64,000 nt of DNA from Glycocaulis profundi (GCA_007050995.1 VJOU01000010.1:60314-124313), one strand, 5' to 3'; counted from the first letter of the stretch, positions 42,625 through 52,595 are shown. Numbers and translations are program-made. The notes: a model not told the origin generated them from the letters alone.

Positions 42625-43121
42625 TCGAAAATCTCCATCAGCAGCCTCTCATAGCGATGGGTGATGAGGTCGATCCAATGGGCTTCATCCACCAGATCGA
42701 AGACATGCAGGAGCAGCTCGCCGCGGCTGGAGTTGTAGTCCAGCCACGCCGTTCCCGGCGTGCTGGTCAGAACGATGGCCAGAACGGCGAGCGGGAATGG
42801 ATCGCGCAGACGCAGCGGCACGATGATGAAGCCCGAGGTCTGCTTGTCCATCGCGCGCCCCGTCAGGATGATGCCCGCGACAGCGATGTTCGAGCGCACG
42901 ATGTCGTAGAGCACGATGCCGATCAGCTTTGGTATCGCGACCCAGTTGCGGATCGGCGGACTGGCCTCCCCCAGCGCTTTGAGCGCATGGGTCGCCCCCA
43001 GCGCGACGACCACCGCGATCACGCCATGGCCGGCGTTGAAACCGGCCAGCAGCAGCCACATCACAATGAGGCTGACGGTCAGGATGGGATAGGGGACGGC
43101 CCTGCGGAACGCGGTTCTCAT
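42621..43121 (-). CDS. mrpE: Mrp/Pha cation-proton antiporter subunit E
   Basis: 166 residues. N-terminal helices are followed by the conserved soluble part with LTSTPGTAWLDYNSS and LLLHVFDLVDE, typical of MnhE/PhaE. It is translationally coupled to mrpD and mrpF through 4-base overlaps. Confidence 0.9.
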   Translation of the reverse strand: MRTAFRRAVPYPILTVSLIVMWLLLAGFNAGHGVIAVVVALGATHALKALGEASPPIRNWVAIPKLIGIVLYDIVRSNIAVAGIILTGRAMDKQTSGFIIVPLRLRDPFPLAVLAIVLTSTPGTAWLDYNSSRGELLLHVFDLVDEAHWIDLITHRYERLLMEIFE

Positions 43122-44728
43122 GTGTCTGCATCCCTGATCTCGGCCACCCGTTCGGCGCCCATGACCGCCTCGAGATATCTGGCAGGGTCATGAAGATCCG
43201 CCGCGGCGGCCGCGAAGAGGTCCACCGCGGGGCCAGCCTGGAAGACCAGCAGGCCCAGGGCGAGCATCAAAGCACAAATCGGAGCGGCTTCGGAAAGCGT
43301 GATGCGGGGCGCCAGAGGCTCCACCGGGGCCCAGAAGGTCCTGATGCCCATCCTGGCCAGCGCCACCAGCGCGAACAGTCCCGACAGGACGAGCAGGGAG
43401 GCCAGAACCGCCGTCTCCCAGCCCGCCGCAGGGGAGCCTGGCCCCATGACCGCAGTCAGAATGGCGAACTTCGCCAGGAAGCCCGACAGGGGCGGCAGCC
43501 CGATCAACACCAGGGCCAGCAGCCCGAAGCCGATGCCGAGCGCCGCCACGGCGCCGGGCATGACCACGCCGGGATCCGCCTCTTCGCTCTCCTCGCCCGC
43601 CTCCGCCTCAGCGTAGGCTTCCAGCGTCACGGCCAGCACGTCCGATCCGGCGCCCTGCTCGCGCTCGAGCAGCTCCACCATCAGAAAGAAGGCGCTGACC
43701 GCCAGGGTCGAGCTCACGAGATAGAACAGCCCGCCCGCCGTGCCGCCTTCCACGGACATGCCGAAGGCCGCCAGCAGCGTGCCTGAAGACACCAGCACGA
43801 GGTATGCGCCCGCCCTCTTCATCGACTGGGAGGCGATCAGGCCGATCGACCCGAAGATCAGCGTCGCGGCCCCTCCCAGGAAGATCACTGTCGATCCGAA
43901 GGCGGCCTCCTCTCCGGGCATGAGATGGGTCATGCGCAGGATCGCGTACACGCCGACCTTGCTGAGAATGGCGAACATCGCCGCCACGGGACCCGCCGCG
44001 GCGGAGTAGGCCGGCACGAGCCAGTGACAGAGCGGCCACATCCCCGCCTTGACCAGGAAAGCGAGCCCGAGCATCGCCAGTCCCGTGGCCAGGGCCGGAC
44101 CGGCGAAGCCGTCCATCTCGCCTGCGCGCACCGACAGCTCGGCCATGTTCAGAGTTCCCGCGGCGCCGAAGATCATCGCGATGCCGACGAGGAAGATCAG
44201 CGAAGCGGCGAGATTGATCGCGATGTAGTGAAGCCCGGCGCGCACGCGCCCCTGGCCGCCGCCATGCAGCACCAGGCCATACGATGCGGCGAGCATCACC
44301 TCGATGAAGACGAACAGGTTGAACAGGTCGCCCGTCAGGAACGCGCCGCTGACGCCCGCCAGCAGGAACTGCATCAGGGAATGGAAGTGCGGGCCGGCCT
44401 TCTCCCAGCGCCCTATGGAGAAAATGATCGCGCAGATCGCCAGAATGGCGGTCAGAGCCAGCATGATCGCGGACAGCCGGTCAGCCACCAGGTTGATGGC
44501 GATCGGGGCAGGCCAGTCGCCCACCAGATAGACCAGCGCCAGTGCGTCTCCGCCAGCGTGAACCCGGGTGAGCAGGGAAACTGCCACACCCAGAAGCGCC
44601 GCGGCCGACACGAGCGACAGCGTCCGCTTCAGGCGGCGCTCCCGCTCGTCGAAAAACAGCAGAAGCGCTCCGATGAGGAGCGGAATGAGCACCGGCGCGA
44701 CAACGAGGTGGGAGGGCGCGAAGTCCAT
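43118..44728 (-). CDS. mrpD: Mrp/Pha cation-proton antiporter subunit D
   Basis: 536 residues, about 14 membrane helices, homologous to respiratory complex I NuoN/NuoM-type antiporter subunits. A conserved Lys/His-bearing helix region FLVKAGMWPLCHWLVPAYS and FNLFVFIEVMLAASYGLVL are visible. A hydrophilic Glu-rich loop near residues 370-385 (EAEAGEESEEADPG) is unusual. It drives proton movement as part of the Mrp complex. Confidence 0.92.
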   Translation of the reverse strand: MDFAPSHLVVAPVLIPLLIGALLLFFDERERRLKRTLSLVSAAALLGVAVSLLTRVHAGGDALALVYLVGDWPAPIAINLVADRLSAIMLALTAILAICAIIFSIGRWEKAGPHFHSLMQFLLAGVSGAFLTGDLFNLFVFIEVMLAASYGLVLHGGGQGRVRAGLHYIAINLAASLIFLVGIAMIFGAAGTLNMAELSVRAGEMDGFAGPALATGLAMLGLAFLVKAGMWPLCHWLVPAYSAAAGPVAAMFAILSKVGVYAILRMTHLMPGEEAAFGSTVIFLGGAATLIFGSIGLIASQSMKRAGAYLVLVSSGTLLAAFGMSVEGGTAGGLFYLVSSTLAVSAFFLMVELLEREQGAGSDVLAVTLEAYAEAEAGEESEEADPGVVMPGAVAALGIGFGLLALVLIGLPPLSGFLAKFAILTAVMGPGSPAAGWETAVLASLLVLSGLFALVALARMGIRTFWAPVEPLAPRITLSEAAPICALMLALGLLVFQAGPAVDLFAAAAADLHDPARYLEAVMGAERVAEIRDADT

Positions 44729-44731
44729 CGG

Positions 44732-45070
44732 TCAGCCCTCCTTGCCATCGACATGGTCGGTGCCCGTCAGGCCCCGCGACACGATGAGGACCACCAGAAA
44801 CAGCGCTGTGGTCGCGAAACCGATCACGATCGCCGTCAGGACGAGCGCCTGGGGGAACGGGTCCGTGTAGGCGGATGGGTCCACCGGCCCCGATCCATCG
44901 AGCACGGGAGGCGCGTTCACGCGGAGCCGCCCCATGGAAAAGATGAACAGGTTGACCGCATAAGAGAGCAGCGCCAGCCCGATGACCACCTGATAGGTGC
45001 GCGGCCTGAGGATCAGCCATACGCCCGAAGCGGTGAGAATGCCGATAGCCGCTGCGATGACAAGTTCCAT
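44732..45070 (-). CDS. mrpC: Mrp/Pha cation-proton antiporter subunit C
   Basis: 112 residues, three helices, homologous to NuoK. LILRPRTYQVVIGLALLSYAVNLFIF and DPFPQALVLTAIVIGFATTA are the family blocks (quoted in part: YQVVIGLALLSYAVNLF). It abuts mrpA with a 1-base overlap. Confidence 0.9.
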   Translation of the reverse strand: MELVIAAAIGILTASGVWLILRPRTYQVVIGLALLSYAVNLFIFSMGRLRVNAPPVLDGSGPVDPSAYTDPFPQALVLTAIVIGFATTALFLVVLIVSRGLTGTDHVDGKEG

Positions 45071-47994
45071 CAGTCCTTGCTCCCCCCGGCTTCAGCCTCA
45101 GCCGCACGGGCGGTCCGGCTACGCTTGAGACGCACCGACTGGTGCGCGATCGCGATCAGCATCAGCACGATCGACCCCACCACGAGCGAGAACACTCCCA
45201 GATCGAACAGCAGGGCCGACGCGGTCGGCATGCGCCCGATCAGGGGAATTTCGGTGTACTGGAAATAAGAGGTCAGGAAGGGGTAACCGAACACGAACGA
45301 GCCCGCCCCGGTGAGCGCGGCGGCGATCAGCCCGAACCCTATCCATTTCACCGGCAGAATGCGCAGCCGCTCCTCCACCCAGCGCGTGCCGCCGGCCAGA
45401 TACTGCAGCAGGAAGCCGATCGCCATCGTCACGCCGGCTGCGAATCCGCCGCCGGGCAGGTCGTGACCCCGCAGGAAAAGATAAGCGGCCAGAAGCATGA
45501 TGACCGGGAACATCCACCGCATGAGCACCGACGGCACCAGCAGATAGTCCTTGAGCGTCTCGCCGGCCTCGCGCTCGCTGCGCTCGGTGTCGAACGCGTC
45601 CTGCTCGCGCTGCTGATAGGGCAGGATTTCAGTGTCGTCAGCAGGCCGGAAGCGCCTCAGAAGCGCGAAGATCGTCAAGGCGACGACGGCCAGAACCACG
45701 ATCTCGCCCAGCGTGTCGAAGCCGCGGAAGTCGACGAGGATCACGTTGACCACATTCGTTCCGCCGCCCTGACTGTAAGCGTTCTCAAGATAGAAATCCC
45801 CGACCGACGGCGGCAGCGGCGTGAGCATGGTCAGGTAGGCCAGGGTCGCCGCGCCCAGCCCCGCCGCGCCCGCGACCAGCAGATCGCGGGACCGCCTCAG
45901 GCGCACCCGCAGCGGCGGCCGCCCGGCCATCTCTGGATCGCGCTTAGGCAGCCAGCGCAGGCCCAGCAGGATCAGAACGGTCGTCACGATCTCCACAAGA
46001 AGCTGCGTGACCGCAAGGTCAGGAGCAGACAGCCAGACGAAGGAGATGCATGTCGCCAGCCCCGCGCCGCTCATCAGCACCAGCGCCGCGAGACGGTGGA
46101 ATTTCGCCTGCCAGGCCGCCGCCACGGCGCAGAACGCCCCGATCGCCCACAGCACACCCAGAATCGGGTCCAGCCCCCTCAGCGACAGAGGCGGAGCCAG
46201 GTTCCAGGAGCCCCACATGGCCCACACTCCCGCGGCGATGGCGAACACGATCAGAAGCCGCATCTGAGGCTGCAGGCCGCGGGCGCTGAGGACATCCTCG
46301 GCCCCCCGCGCCCATCGCCAGCTGGCCACGACCAGGAACCGCTCGAACAGCCGTTGGCCGCGCAGACGCCGGATCAGCGGCGCCCCGTCCGGGCAGGCCT
46401 TCAGATAAGACCGCAGCAGGACGTAGATCAGCACGCCGCCTGCGAGCGCCACGATGCTCATCACAAGCGGCAGGTTGAAGCCGTGCCAGACCGCCAGACT
46501 GTAATCGGGCGTCCTGTCGCCGAGCACCGAGCCGACCGCCGTGTCCAGGAAGCCGCCCACGCTCAGCGCGGGGACGACGCCGACCACCACGCAGATGAGC
46601 ACCAGCAGTTCGATGGGGAACCGCACCCAGAAAGCCGGTTCCCTGGGCGCCTTGGGCAGATCGTGCGCTCTGGGGCCGAAAAACACCGTGTGGATGAAGC
46701 GCACCGAATACGCGACGGCGAACGCGCCCGCCAGGGTGGCCACGTACGGCGTCGCCAGATCCAGGATTGTCCCCTGATGGCGCTCCAGCGCTTCGGCGAA
46801 GAACATCTCCTTGGACAGAAATCCGTTCAGAAGCGGCACGCCCGCCATCGCGGCGCTGGCGACCATGGCCAGAGTGGCGGTGATCGGCAGGGCGCCGTAC
46901 AGCCCGCTCAACCGCCGCATGTCCCGGGTGCCCGCCTCATGGTCGATGATGCCCGCCGCCATGAACAGGGACGCCTTGAACGTGGCGTGGTTCATCATGT
47001 GAAAAATGGCCGCCACCGCCGCGAGGGGGCTTCCGAAGCTGAGCAGCGTCGTGATGAGGCCCAGATGACTGATCGTGGAATAGGCCAGAAGACCTTTGAG
47101 GTCCTGCTGGAATATCGCCAGATACGCGCCGATCAGCAGGGTCAGCATGCCCGCCGTTCCCAGAATGTAGAACCATTCCGGCGTGCCTGACAGAACGGGC
47201 CAGAACCGGGCCAGCAGGAACACGCCAGCCTTCACCATGGTGGCCGAGTGCAGATAGGCCGAGACCGGGGTCGGCGCGGCCATCGCGTTGGGCAGCCAGA
47301 AATGGAAGGGAAACTGGGCGGACTTGGTCAGCGCGCCCGCGAAGACCAGCAGAAGGGCGGGGAGGTAGAGCGCATGCTCGCGGATCGCGTCCCCGGACGC
47401 GAGCACGACGTCCAGGTCGTAGCTTCCGGCCATGTGCCCGATCAGGATGAGCCCCGCCATGAGGCACAGCCCGCCCGCCCCCGTGATGGTCAGCGCGACG
47501 CGCGCGCCGTCGCGGGCGGCCTGCTTGTGGCTCCAGTATCCGATGAGCAGGAAGGAGAAGATGCTCGTCAGCTCCCAGAACACGGCGAGCAGGATGAGAT
47601 TGCCTGACAGGACCACGCCCTGCATCGCCCCCATGAACGCCAGAAGGAAGGCGTAAAAGCGCGCCACCGGATCCTTCGGCGACATGTAATAGCGCGCGTA
47701 TATCACCACGAGCAGGCCGACGCCGGTGATCAGAAGCGAGAACAGCCACGAGAAACCGTCCATCCGCAGGGTCACGGACAGGTCCAGGGCCGGAATCCAG
47801 TCGATCGAATGACGGATCACCCCGCCATCCGCGACCGACGGGTAGGCCGTCACGGTCAGGAACAGCCCCGCCGCCGCGATGAGGCCGGCGAACCAGGCCT
47901 CGGCATTGCGGGCGTTATGGGACATGAGCGCGGCGATCACCGCTCCGATGAACGGCAGCGCGATCAGCAGCGCGAGCAGGCCGCTATCCCACAT
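45070..47994 (-). CDS. mrpA: Mrp/Pha cation-proton antiporter subunit A (with fused B domain)
   Basis: 974 residues: an N-terminal NuoL-like antiporter domain (~1-500), a middle part with LLVEIVTTVLILLGLRW, and a C-terminal MnhB-like domain (FLRGHDLPGGGFAAGVTMA). The AB fusion is the PhaAB layout of group 2 Mrp systems in alphaproteobacteria. Together with C-G it exchanges Na+ or K+ for protons and supports pH and salt tolerance. First gene of the operon. Confidence 0.93.
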   Translation of the reverse strand: MWDSGLLALLIALPFIGAVIAALMSHNARNAEAWFAGLIAAAGLFLTVTAYPSVADGGVIRHSIDWIPALDLSVTLRMDGFSWLFSLLITGVGLLVVIYARYYMSPKDPVARFYAFLLAFMGAMQGVVLSGNLILLAVFWELTSIFSFLLIGYWSHKQAARDGARVALTITGAGGLCLMAGLILIGHMAGSYDLDVVLASGDAIREHALYLPALLLVFAGALTKSAQFPFHFWLPNAMAAPTPVSAYLHSATMVKAGVFLLARFWPVLSGTPEWFYILGTAGMLTLLIGAYLAIFQQDLKGLLAYSTISHLGLITTLLSFGSPLAAVAAIFHMMNHATFKASLFMAAGIIDHEAGTRDMRRLSGLYGALPITATLAMVASAAMAGVPLLNGFLSKEMFFAEALERHQGTILDLATPYVATLAGAFAVAYSVRFIHTVFFGPRAHDLPKAPREPAFWVRFPIELLVLICVVVGVVPALSVGGFLDTAVGSVLGDRTPDYSLAVWHGFNLPLVMSIVALAGGVLIYVLLRSYLKACPDGAPLIRRLRGQRLFERFLVVASWRWARGAEDVLSARGLQPQMRLLIVFAIAAGVWAMWGSWNLAPPLSLRGLDPILGVLWAIGAFCAVAAAWQAKFHRLAALVLMSGAGLATCISFVWLSAPDLAVTQLLVEIVTTVLILLGLRWLPKRDPEMAGRPPLRVRLRRSRDLLVAGAAGLGAATLAYLTMLTPLPPSVGDFYLENAYSQGGGTNVVNVILVDFRGFDTLGEIVVLAVVALTIFALLRRFRPADDTEILPYQQREQDAFDTERSEREAGETLKDYLLVPSVLMRWMFPVIMLLAAYLFLRGHDLPGGGFAAGVTMAIGFLLQYLAGGTRWVEERLRILPVKWIGFGLIAAALTGAGSFVFGYPFLTSYFQYTEIPLIGRMPTASALLFDLGVFSLVVGSIVLMLIAIAHQSVRLKRSRTARAAEAEAGGSKD

Positions 47995-48152
47995 GGTCGC
48001 CTCCCTTTCGCGCGGGGTTCGGCGCGCTGGCTGTCAGGCCCTGAAGGCCACCGTCATGGCTGTGATATCGCAGCATGTCCCATCCCGCATCGTCTCCAGA
48101 CGGCCATGAGGCGACCGCGCAAACGACCGCCTCCTGCGAAACAGGCAGGCGG

Positions 48153-48620
48153 TTACAGAGCTCCGGTCGCCGGAGGCGCGCGCGCCGATGCGGACAGCCC
48201 CGTCCCGCCGGATAATGTCAGCGCGTCACGGAGAAGCGGATGGCGAGCTTGGAAAACGGAAACCACCATCGCACCAGAGTCCGGCAGGAGCGGAACATCC
48301 TGCGGGACATCTCCCGCTCCCGCCGCCTCAGGCGCGATGCGGCCGCGGGGGTCTTTCACGAGCTGTGGCGTGACGAACCGTTCAAGCGAGCCGGCATCGT
48401 CCTGAGCCGTCAGATTGCCGAAGGCAATCCGCCCGGTCTCGCAGGCGTGAATGGGCGTCGCATAAAGCAGGAAAGCGAGCAGGAGAAGACACGCGACGAA
48501 AGTTCGCCACGCTGTTCCGAAGATCGCTTCAAGTTCGCTGCCGATCAACGTTCCATCCTGTCTGCCTGACCCCTGCGAAATAGCCACTACTGAGTAGCCA
48601 TCGGCAAGGAGGCTGTCCAT
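48153..48620 (-). CDS. Hypothetical protein with possible signal sequence
   Basis: 155 codons open on the minus strand. A hydrophobic segment WRTFVACLLLLAFLLYATPIHA at about 39-60 (first 20: WRTFVACLLLLAFLLYATPI) followed by a Cys looks like a signal peptide, so the real start may be internal. The mature part has no recognised family. An overlapping frame on the other strand (48240-48569) is less convincing. Confidence 0.4.
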   Translation of the reverse strand: MDSLLADGYSVVAISQGSGRQDGTLIGSELEAIFGTAWRTFVACLLLLAFLLYATPIHACETGRIAFGNLTAQDDAGSLERFVTPQLVKDPRGRIAPEAAGAGDVPQDVPLLPDSGAMVVSVFQARHPLLRDALTLSGGTGLSASARAPPATGAL

Positions 48621-49306
48621 CAGTCCTCATGTGATTGCGTCGCCGCAATCCCCGCGCCGCCGCAGGGCAAAAAGCATGAAGCGTCACACGGACCGTCCAA
48701 TGACGAAACCAACCAATACCAGCCTCATGAGGGTGAACATGATGGTCGATGACACCCCGAACATCACACACAGCGCTCAGATGAGAACGGCCATGATGAC
48801 GTATCCCGTGATCCCGACGAAGAGAGAGCCTGCGATCACGCATGCGCGTCATACAGGCTCACTGGCGGCCCGGTCGAGCCGCGTTCCAGATTGCTCACGA
48901 TGCACTCCAAAATTCAAAAGAAGGCCAAAAGAACGGGAAGCCTCGTCACCCTTCGAAAAAGAGGGGATGCGCAAGGTAGGCGCCGAAAATCGACAAGGAA
49001 ACAGGGCCGTCACCGTTCCATCACTCCCTAGCAAAGGAAGGGCGGCAACAAGAGAACTATTAATCGATTGAATTTAAAGAATTTTTGGTAGCGGAGGTCC
49101 GTCTTGGTCGTTACCCCCCACCCGTCCGCTTCGTGCTTCCAGCACTCGTCAAAAGACCGTCGAAGGAGCAGTCGCTCAAGCCCTCGTAGATCGCCCTGTC
49201 TGCGAAGGGATTCGTTGATATGCGTGGCAACAACCTGCCATGCAGCAGTTCTCGGGATCGAGGCGTACCTGCCCAGGGCGAAACAGAAGCGACAATCGTT
49301 AGCGGT
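48621..49306. other. Gene-poor boundary region before the defence cluster
   Basis: About 690 bp without a supported gene. On the minus strand near 48690-48850 two short hydrophobic stretches (SLFVGITGYVIMAVLI and TIMFTLMRLVLVGFVIG) are separated by a TGA stop in the same frame and could be the remains of a small membrane protein. Base composition drops toward A/T at 49050-49090, just before repeat copy B. Confidence 0.4.
49087..49150. repeat. Dispersed ~60-bp repeat, copy B
   Basis: Begins GGTAGCGGAGGTCCGT, the same 16 bases as copy A next to attR of the small island. It marks the left limit of the defence/conjugation region. Confidence 0.7.
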
Positions 49307-50929
49307 CTATTCCGGAACGACGATCGCGATGCTGGCGAGCCGACAAGTCAGTTCGGCTCGCGTGATTGGCACATCGTAGCGCCATTCGAGCAGCCGGAGG
49401 CCGTACCGTGCGAGCAAAGCGCGCTTCTTCTCATCGCGAGCGCGGGTGAGATCGAACCCCTCCTGTCCTCCGAACAGCGCGATCGGCTCGTAGTGCTGCT
49501 GGCCCTGATATTCGATGGCTAGACCCAGCTCGGGCACGTAAATGTCGATCGACTGCAAGCCGAGGAACGGGGGACGCCATTGATGGACGGCGGAGGGCCA
49601 GATCGTTCGGACGAGATCGAGCAACGCCACCTCGGACACCCAGCCGCGTCCGATTTCCGGAATTGAACGCTCCCGGCGAAAGGCTTCCTCAGCCGCGACC
49701 ATCGCGCTCGCGAAGAACTCCGACGCGCCGGTATCAGCGACGCCGATGTTCCGGGAGAAGATCCGGCCGCGTTGGCCGCTTGGATTGGAGAATTGAGCCA
49801 TGTGGCGCCGGTAGGTGGCCCAATCTGCCGACGGTGGCAGCGGAGGTATCATCGACGATCCGAAGTCCGGTCGCAGCCTCGTCATCTCCTCAAGAACGGG
49901 CGGCTCAAGGACGAACTGCGCGTCCAGATGATCGAGGAAAGCGTCAAACTCTTCGAGCAGTCGGCCCGAGATCAGCGATCCCTCAGCATGTTTGCGCGCG
50001 AGCACACGAATGTCCTGCGCCTGAAGGGGCGTCTTGGTGAGATGCCGCAGGTAGATGACCTCGTCGAATAGGGCTTCCCGGTCGCGGCCGGGGATCGCCT
50101 CGACCAGTTCGAGGGCTTCCTCCAGTCGGTCCGCCTCGGTGAGATCCAGCACGCGCTGCCAATGCGGGTCAGGATCCCAGGGGCTGACATTCACATCGGG
50201 AAGGTCGTCCGGCAGCCCCGTCCCATCGACGCCTCGCCATTGGTTGCCCATCAGGCGAGCCTGCAGGCCGTATCCGCGGGAGCGGTTATTATCCTCCCAG
50301 ACGCGCGCGATCGGCAACGCTGGATCAAGCGGTACGGCGGTCCAGGATTGACCGTCAGGAATGCCCTCGGGCCGCATCGCATAGCCGATATCGAAACCGG
50401 CGGCCGAATAGTCGCCCATCACCAGGTCGCCGATAGCTTCCACCAGCCGCTCATAGAGTCGGACCTGGTCCTTGCGCACACCAACCGACACTAGGACGCG
50501 CCCGCGCGCAGAGGTCTGGCGGGAGACGGCCGGCGCATAGGTTGCCAGATCGACGGCGCGCTGCCTGCGAATGCCCGGTCCTTCGAGGAAATGAATACGG
50601 TGCGTGATGTCGTCGGGAAAGTCGGGGTAGGTCAGCGGCACAGGCACCACCGACTTAGCCCGCCGTTTGTTGGGTGGGGCCTCCGGGCCATATTCGGCAA
50701 GGAGCTCGCCGCACAGGTGCGAGAGCTTCGCGAAGTGGCTCGCTGCTGGCGAGCCCGGCGCCCGCTTCCCGGAGAGTGTTGCATAGAGCTTCTGCCATTT
50801 GGTGAGATCGCCCCGGTAGAGCGCGCGGCTAGTCCGGTTCTTTAATGTGTCCTCGTACAGCTTCGCGTCCGCGCGAAACGTCTCGAGACCGGCGTCTCCC
50901 TTCTCCGGCGGGGGCGGCTTGAGGATCAT
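49307..50929 (-). CDS. Protein with C-terminal PD-(D/E)XK nuclease-like domain, putative defence
   Basis: About 540 residues from the ATG at 50929. The N-terminal ~430 residues, helical with a basic/Pro-rich start, have no recognised family. The last ~100 carry IDIYVPELGLAIEYQGQQHY followed by a D-x3-K helix (RARDEKKRALL) and LLEWRYDVP, the pattern of PD-(D/E)XK/Vsr-like nuclease domains. It ends an operon with the TIR-like gene, 7 bp after it. A two-gene anti-phage unit is inferred; a nuclease role is supported only by the fold motif. Confidence 0.65.
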   Translation of the reverse strand: MILKPPPPEKGDAGLETFRADAKLYEDTLKNRTSRALYRGDLTKWQKLYATLSGKRAPGSPAASHFAKLSHLCGELLAEYGPEAPPNKRRAKSVVPVPLTYPDFPDDITHRIHFLEGPGIRRQRAVDLATYAPAVSRQTSARGRVLVSVGVRKDQVRLYERLVEAIGDLVMGDYSAAGFDIGYAMRPEGIPDGQSWTAVPLDPALPIARVWEDNNRSRGYGLQARLMGNQWRGVDGTGLPDDLPDVNVSPWDPDPHWQRVLDLTEADRLEEALELVEAIPGRDREALFDEVIYLRHLTKTPLQAQDIRVLARKHAEGSLISGRLLEEFDAFLDHLDAQFVLEPPVLEEMTRLRPDFGSSMIPPLPPSADWATYRRHMAQFSNPSGQRGRIFSRNIGVADTGASEFFASAMVAAEEAFRRERSIPEIGRGWVSEVALLDLVRTIWPSAVHQWRPPFLGLQSIDIYVPELGLAIEYQGQQHYEPIALFGGQEGFDLTRARDEKKRALLARYGLRLLEWRYDVPITRAELTCRLASIAIVVPE

Positions 50930-50936
50930 GGCATGC

Positions 50937-52595
50937 TCAGCTGAACGACGGCGAGCCGTCTGCCCAGCCGGAGGCCTGCCAGAGGATGTTGAACTGTTCG
51001 CGCAGCAGCGGCTGCATCGGCGCAGAGAGATCGTCCACGCGTAACTCAGGCAGGAACAGCTCGGGCTTGCGGATCCTCCGGCCACCGCCCCGCGCGCGGG
51101 TGAGTTCGACATCTTCCACGCCGCGAAAGGCGATGGACACCAGTCCGGGGCCAGTCAGCCCGACCGCGGCGAGCACGCCGGCGAGGCGTTCAAGATGGGT
51201 GACGATCTCGATCTCAAGCTCCCCGCCGTTGACCGCGATCTGCGGATCGTCATCGATCCGCTCCCCGATCATCGCCTCATACTCGATGGCGCCAGGCCGC
51301 ACCAAGCGGGTGCGCCACCGGGTTTCCGGATTGTTGTCGGTCGGGATCAGCGGAAGCCCATAGCTCCACCACTGGCGCTCGTCCGAGTCCGATTGGACGC
51401 GGACCTGCATGTCGGGCGGAAAGCGCAAAGCGGCCGTCATGACGAGCTTAGGATCGATTGTCGGCCGATCCATGGCGGCGAGTGGCACGATGCGTAGCGT
51501 CATGCTGGGTGTGGCGACGATCTGGGGGAGTCCGCCGCGCATCCGGTCCATCGCCAGCGCATTGACCGCGGTCGCAGCTGCTTCCCATCGGGGATCGACC
51601 TGCGGGGCGGCGGGCGGAGGGGCAGCGACGCGAATCCGCGACCGTCCGACCTTCTCGAAGGCGTCGATCGCATCTATCAGGGCAGTCGACCGGCTGTTGA
51701 GCGCCTTGACGGCGGCCATGGTCGCCGGCTGCATGCCTCGCCGAACATCTTCGTCCGTCTTCACCCAAGCCATATTGTGGTTCTGGTCCATGACGTGGAC
51801 CCGCTCGCAGACCAGCTCTATGAGCGACTTGTTCGCCGCGCGCACTGCTAGTGCCGCCTTCTGAAGCGCCTCGTCTTCGAAATCGAACGCGGCGCCCGCC
51901 CAGGTGGCAGCCATATCGTCGAGCGGATCGAGCGTCTTGCGCGGGTAAGGCGTCCCGAAATTGTGCTCGCGCAGAAACAGGCGCAGCGGCTCTGGGAACT
52001 GCGCGCGATAGCGCTGCAGCAGCTCGACGTCGTGCGGATGAGGCTCAGTCGGGGGCCGCGCCAGGCGGAGCACTTCATCGTCAAGGATCAGTCGAAGCGC
52101 GCTTTCCAGATCGTTCTGCAGACCGAGCCTAGCCGCCTGCCGATCCTCATCGCTCGCATCGGCCGGGCAGTGGAACAGGATCGGTCGCTTGAAGTGGGTC
52201 AGGTCGAACGGGAGGGGGTGATCGTCCGGATGCCCCATGGCCGTGTTCATCACCCCGATCATCCTGCCCCACCCGCGCGATTTCAGCGCCCAGCCATGCT
52301 CGAGCAGGACGTTGGGGTTGGGCGAGAGCTGCCCCTTGGTCCGCGTCGCGACATGGGTGAGGTCGGAGAGGAAAGCGATGGCCCGATCGATCTTGCCGAA
52401 GATGGTATCGGCGAGTGGAGGCATGCCGCCCACATCGAGCGTATCACGATCCGCACGAAGGTCGCGGTCAGCAGGATCGACATCGGCGTCTGCGTTGAGG
52501 GCTTTGATCGCGCGATCGAGTGCCCGTTGGATGAAGCCCCGGCCGGTGCGGTTGTCCGTGTCGCTCTGCCAAGAATAGAAGATGTAGTTCGGCAT
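50937..52595 (-). CDS. TIR-like (SWQSD-type) N-terminal domain protein, putative defence sensor/effector
   Basis: 552 residues. The first ~150 form a TIR-like or nucleotide-binding Rossmann-type domain: IFYSWQSD, RDTLDVGGMPPLADTIFGKI, AIAFLSDLTHVATRTKG and NPNVLLEHGWALKSRGWGR with a Glu where TIR NADases have theirs. The rest is a helical middle and a beta-rich C-terminal half (~370-500) of unknown family. Similar N-terminal domains occur in prokaryotic immune proteins. First gene of the pair; divergent from hipB. Confidence 0.65.
   Translation of the reverse strand: MPNYIFYSWQSDTDNRTGRGFIQRALDRAIKALNADADVDPADRDLRADRDTLDVGGMPPLADTIFGKIDRAIAFLSDLTHVATRTKGQLSPNPNVLLEHGWALKSRGWGRMIGVMNTAMGHPDDHPLPFDLTHFKRPILFHCPADASDEDRQAARLGLQNDLESALRLILDDEVLRLARPPTEPHPHDVELLQRYRAQFPEPLRLFLREHNFGTPYPRKTLDPLDDMAATWAGAAFDFEDEALQKAALAVRAANKSLIELVCERVHVMDQNHNMAWVKTDEDVRRGMQPATMAAVKALNSRSTALIDAIDAFEKVGRSRIRVAAPPPAAPQVDPRWEAAATAVNALAMDRMRGGLPQIVATPSMTLRIVPLAAMDRPTIDPKLVMTAALRFPPDMQVRVQSDSDERQWWSYGLPLIPTDNNPETRWRTRLVRPGAIEYEAMIGERIDDDPQIAVNGGELEIEIVTHLERLAGVLAAVGLTGPGLVSIAFRGVEDVELTRARGGGRRIRKPELFLPELRVDDLSAPMQPLLREQFNILWQASGWADGSPSFS

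Noticed and set aside
45142..47190. A 682-codon open frame antisense to mrpA
   Set aside because: Shadow of the Mrp subunit A gene; composition is Arg/Gln/His-rich without domains.
48631..49071. A 146-codon plus-strand frame in the gap before the defence cluster
   Set aside because: Composition rich in Arg, Ser, Thr and Met without domains; no credible ribosome binding site.
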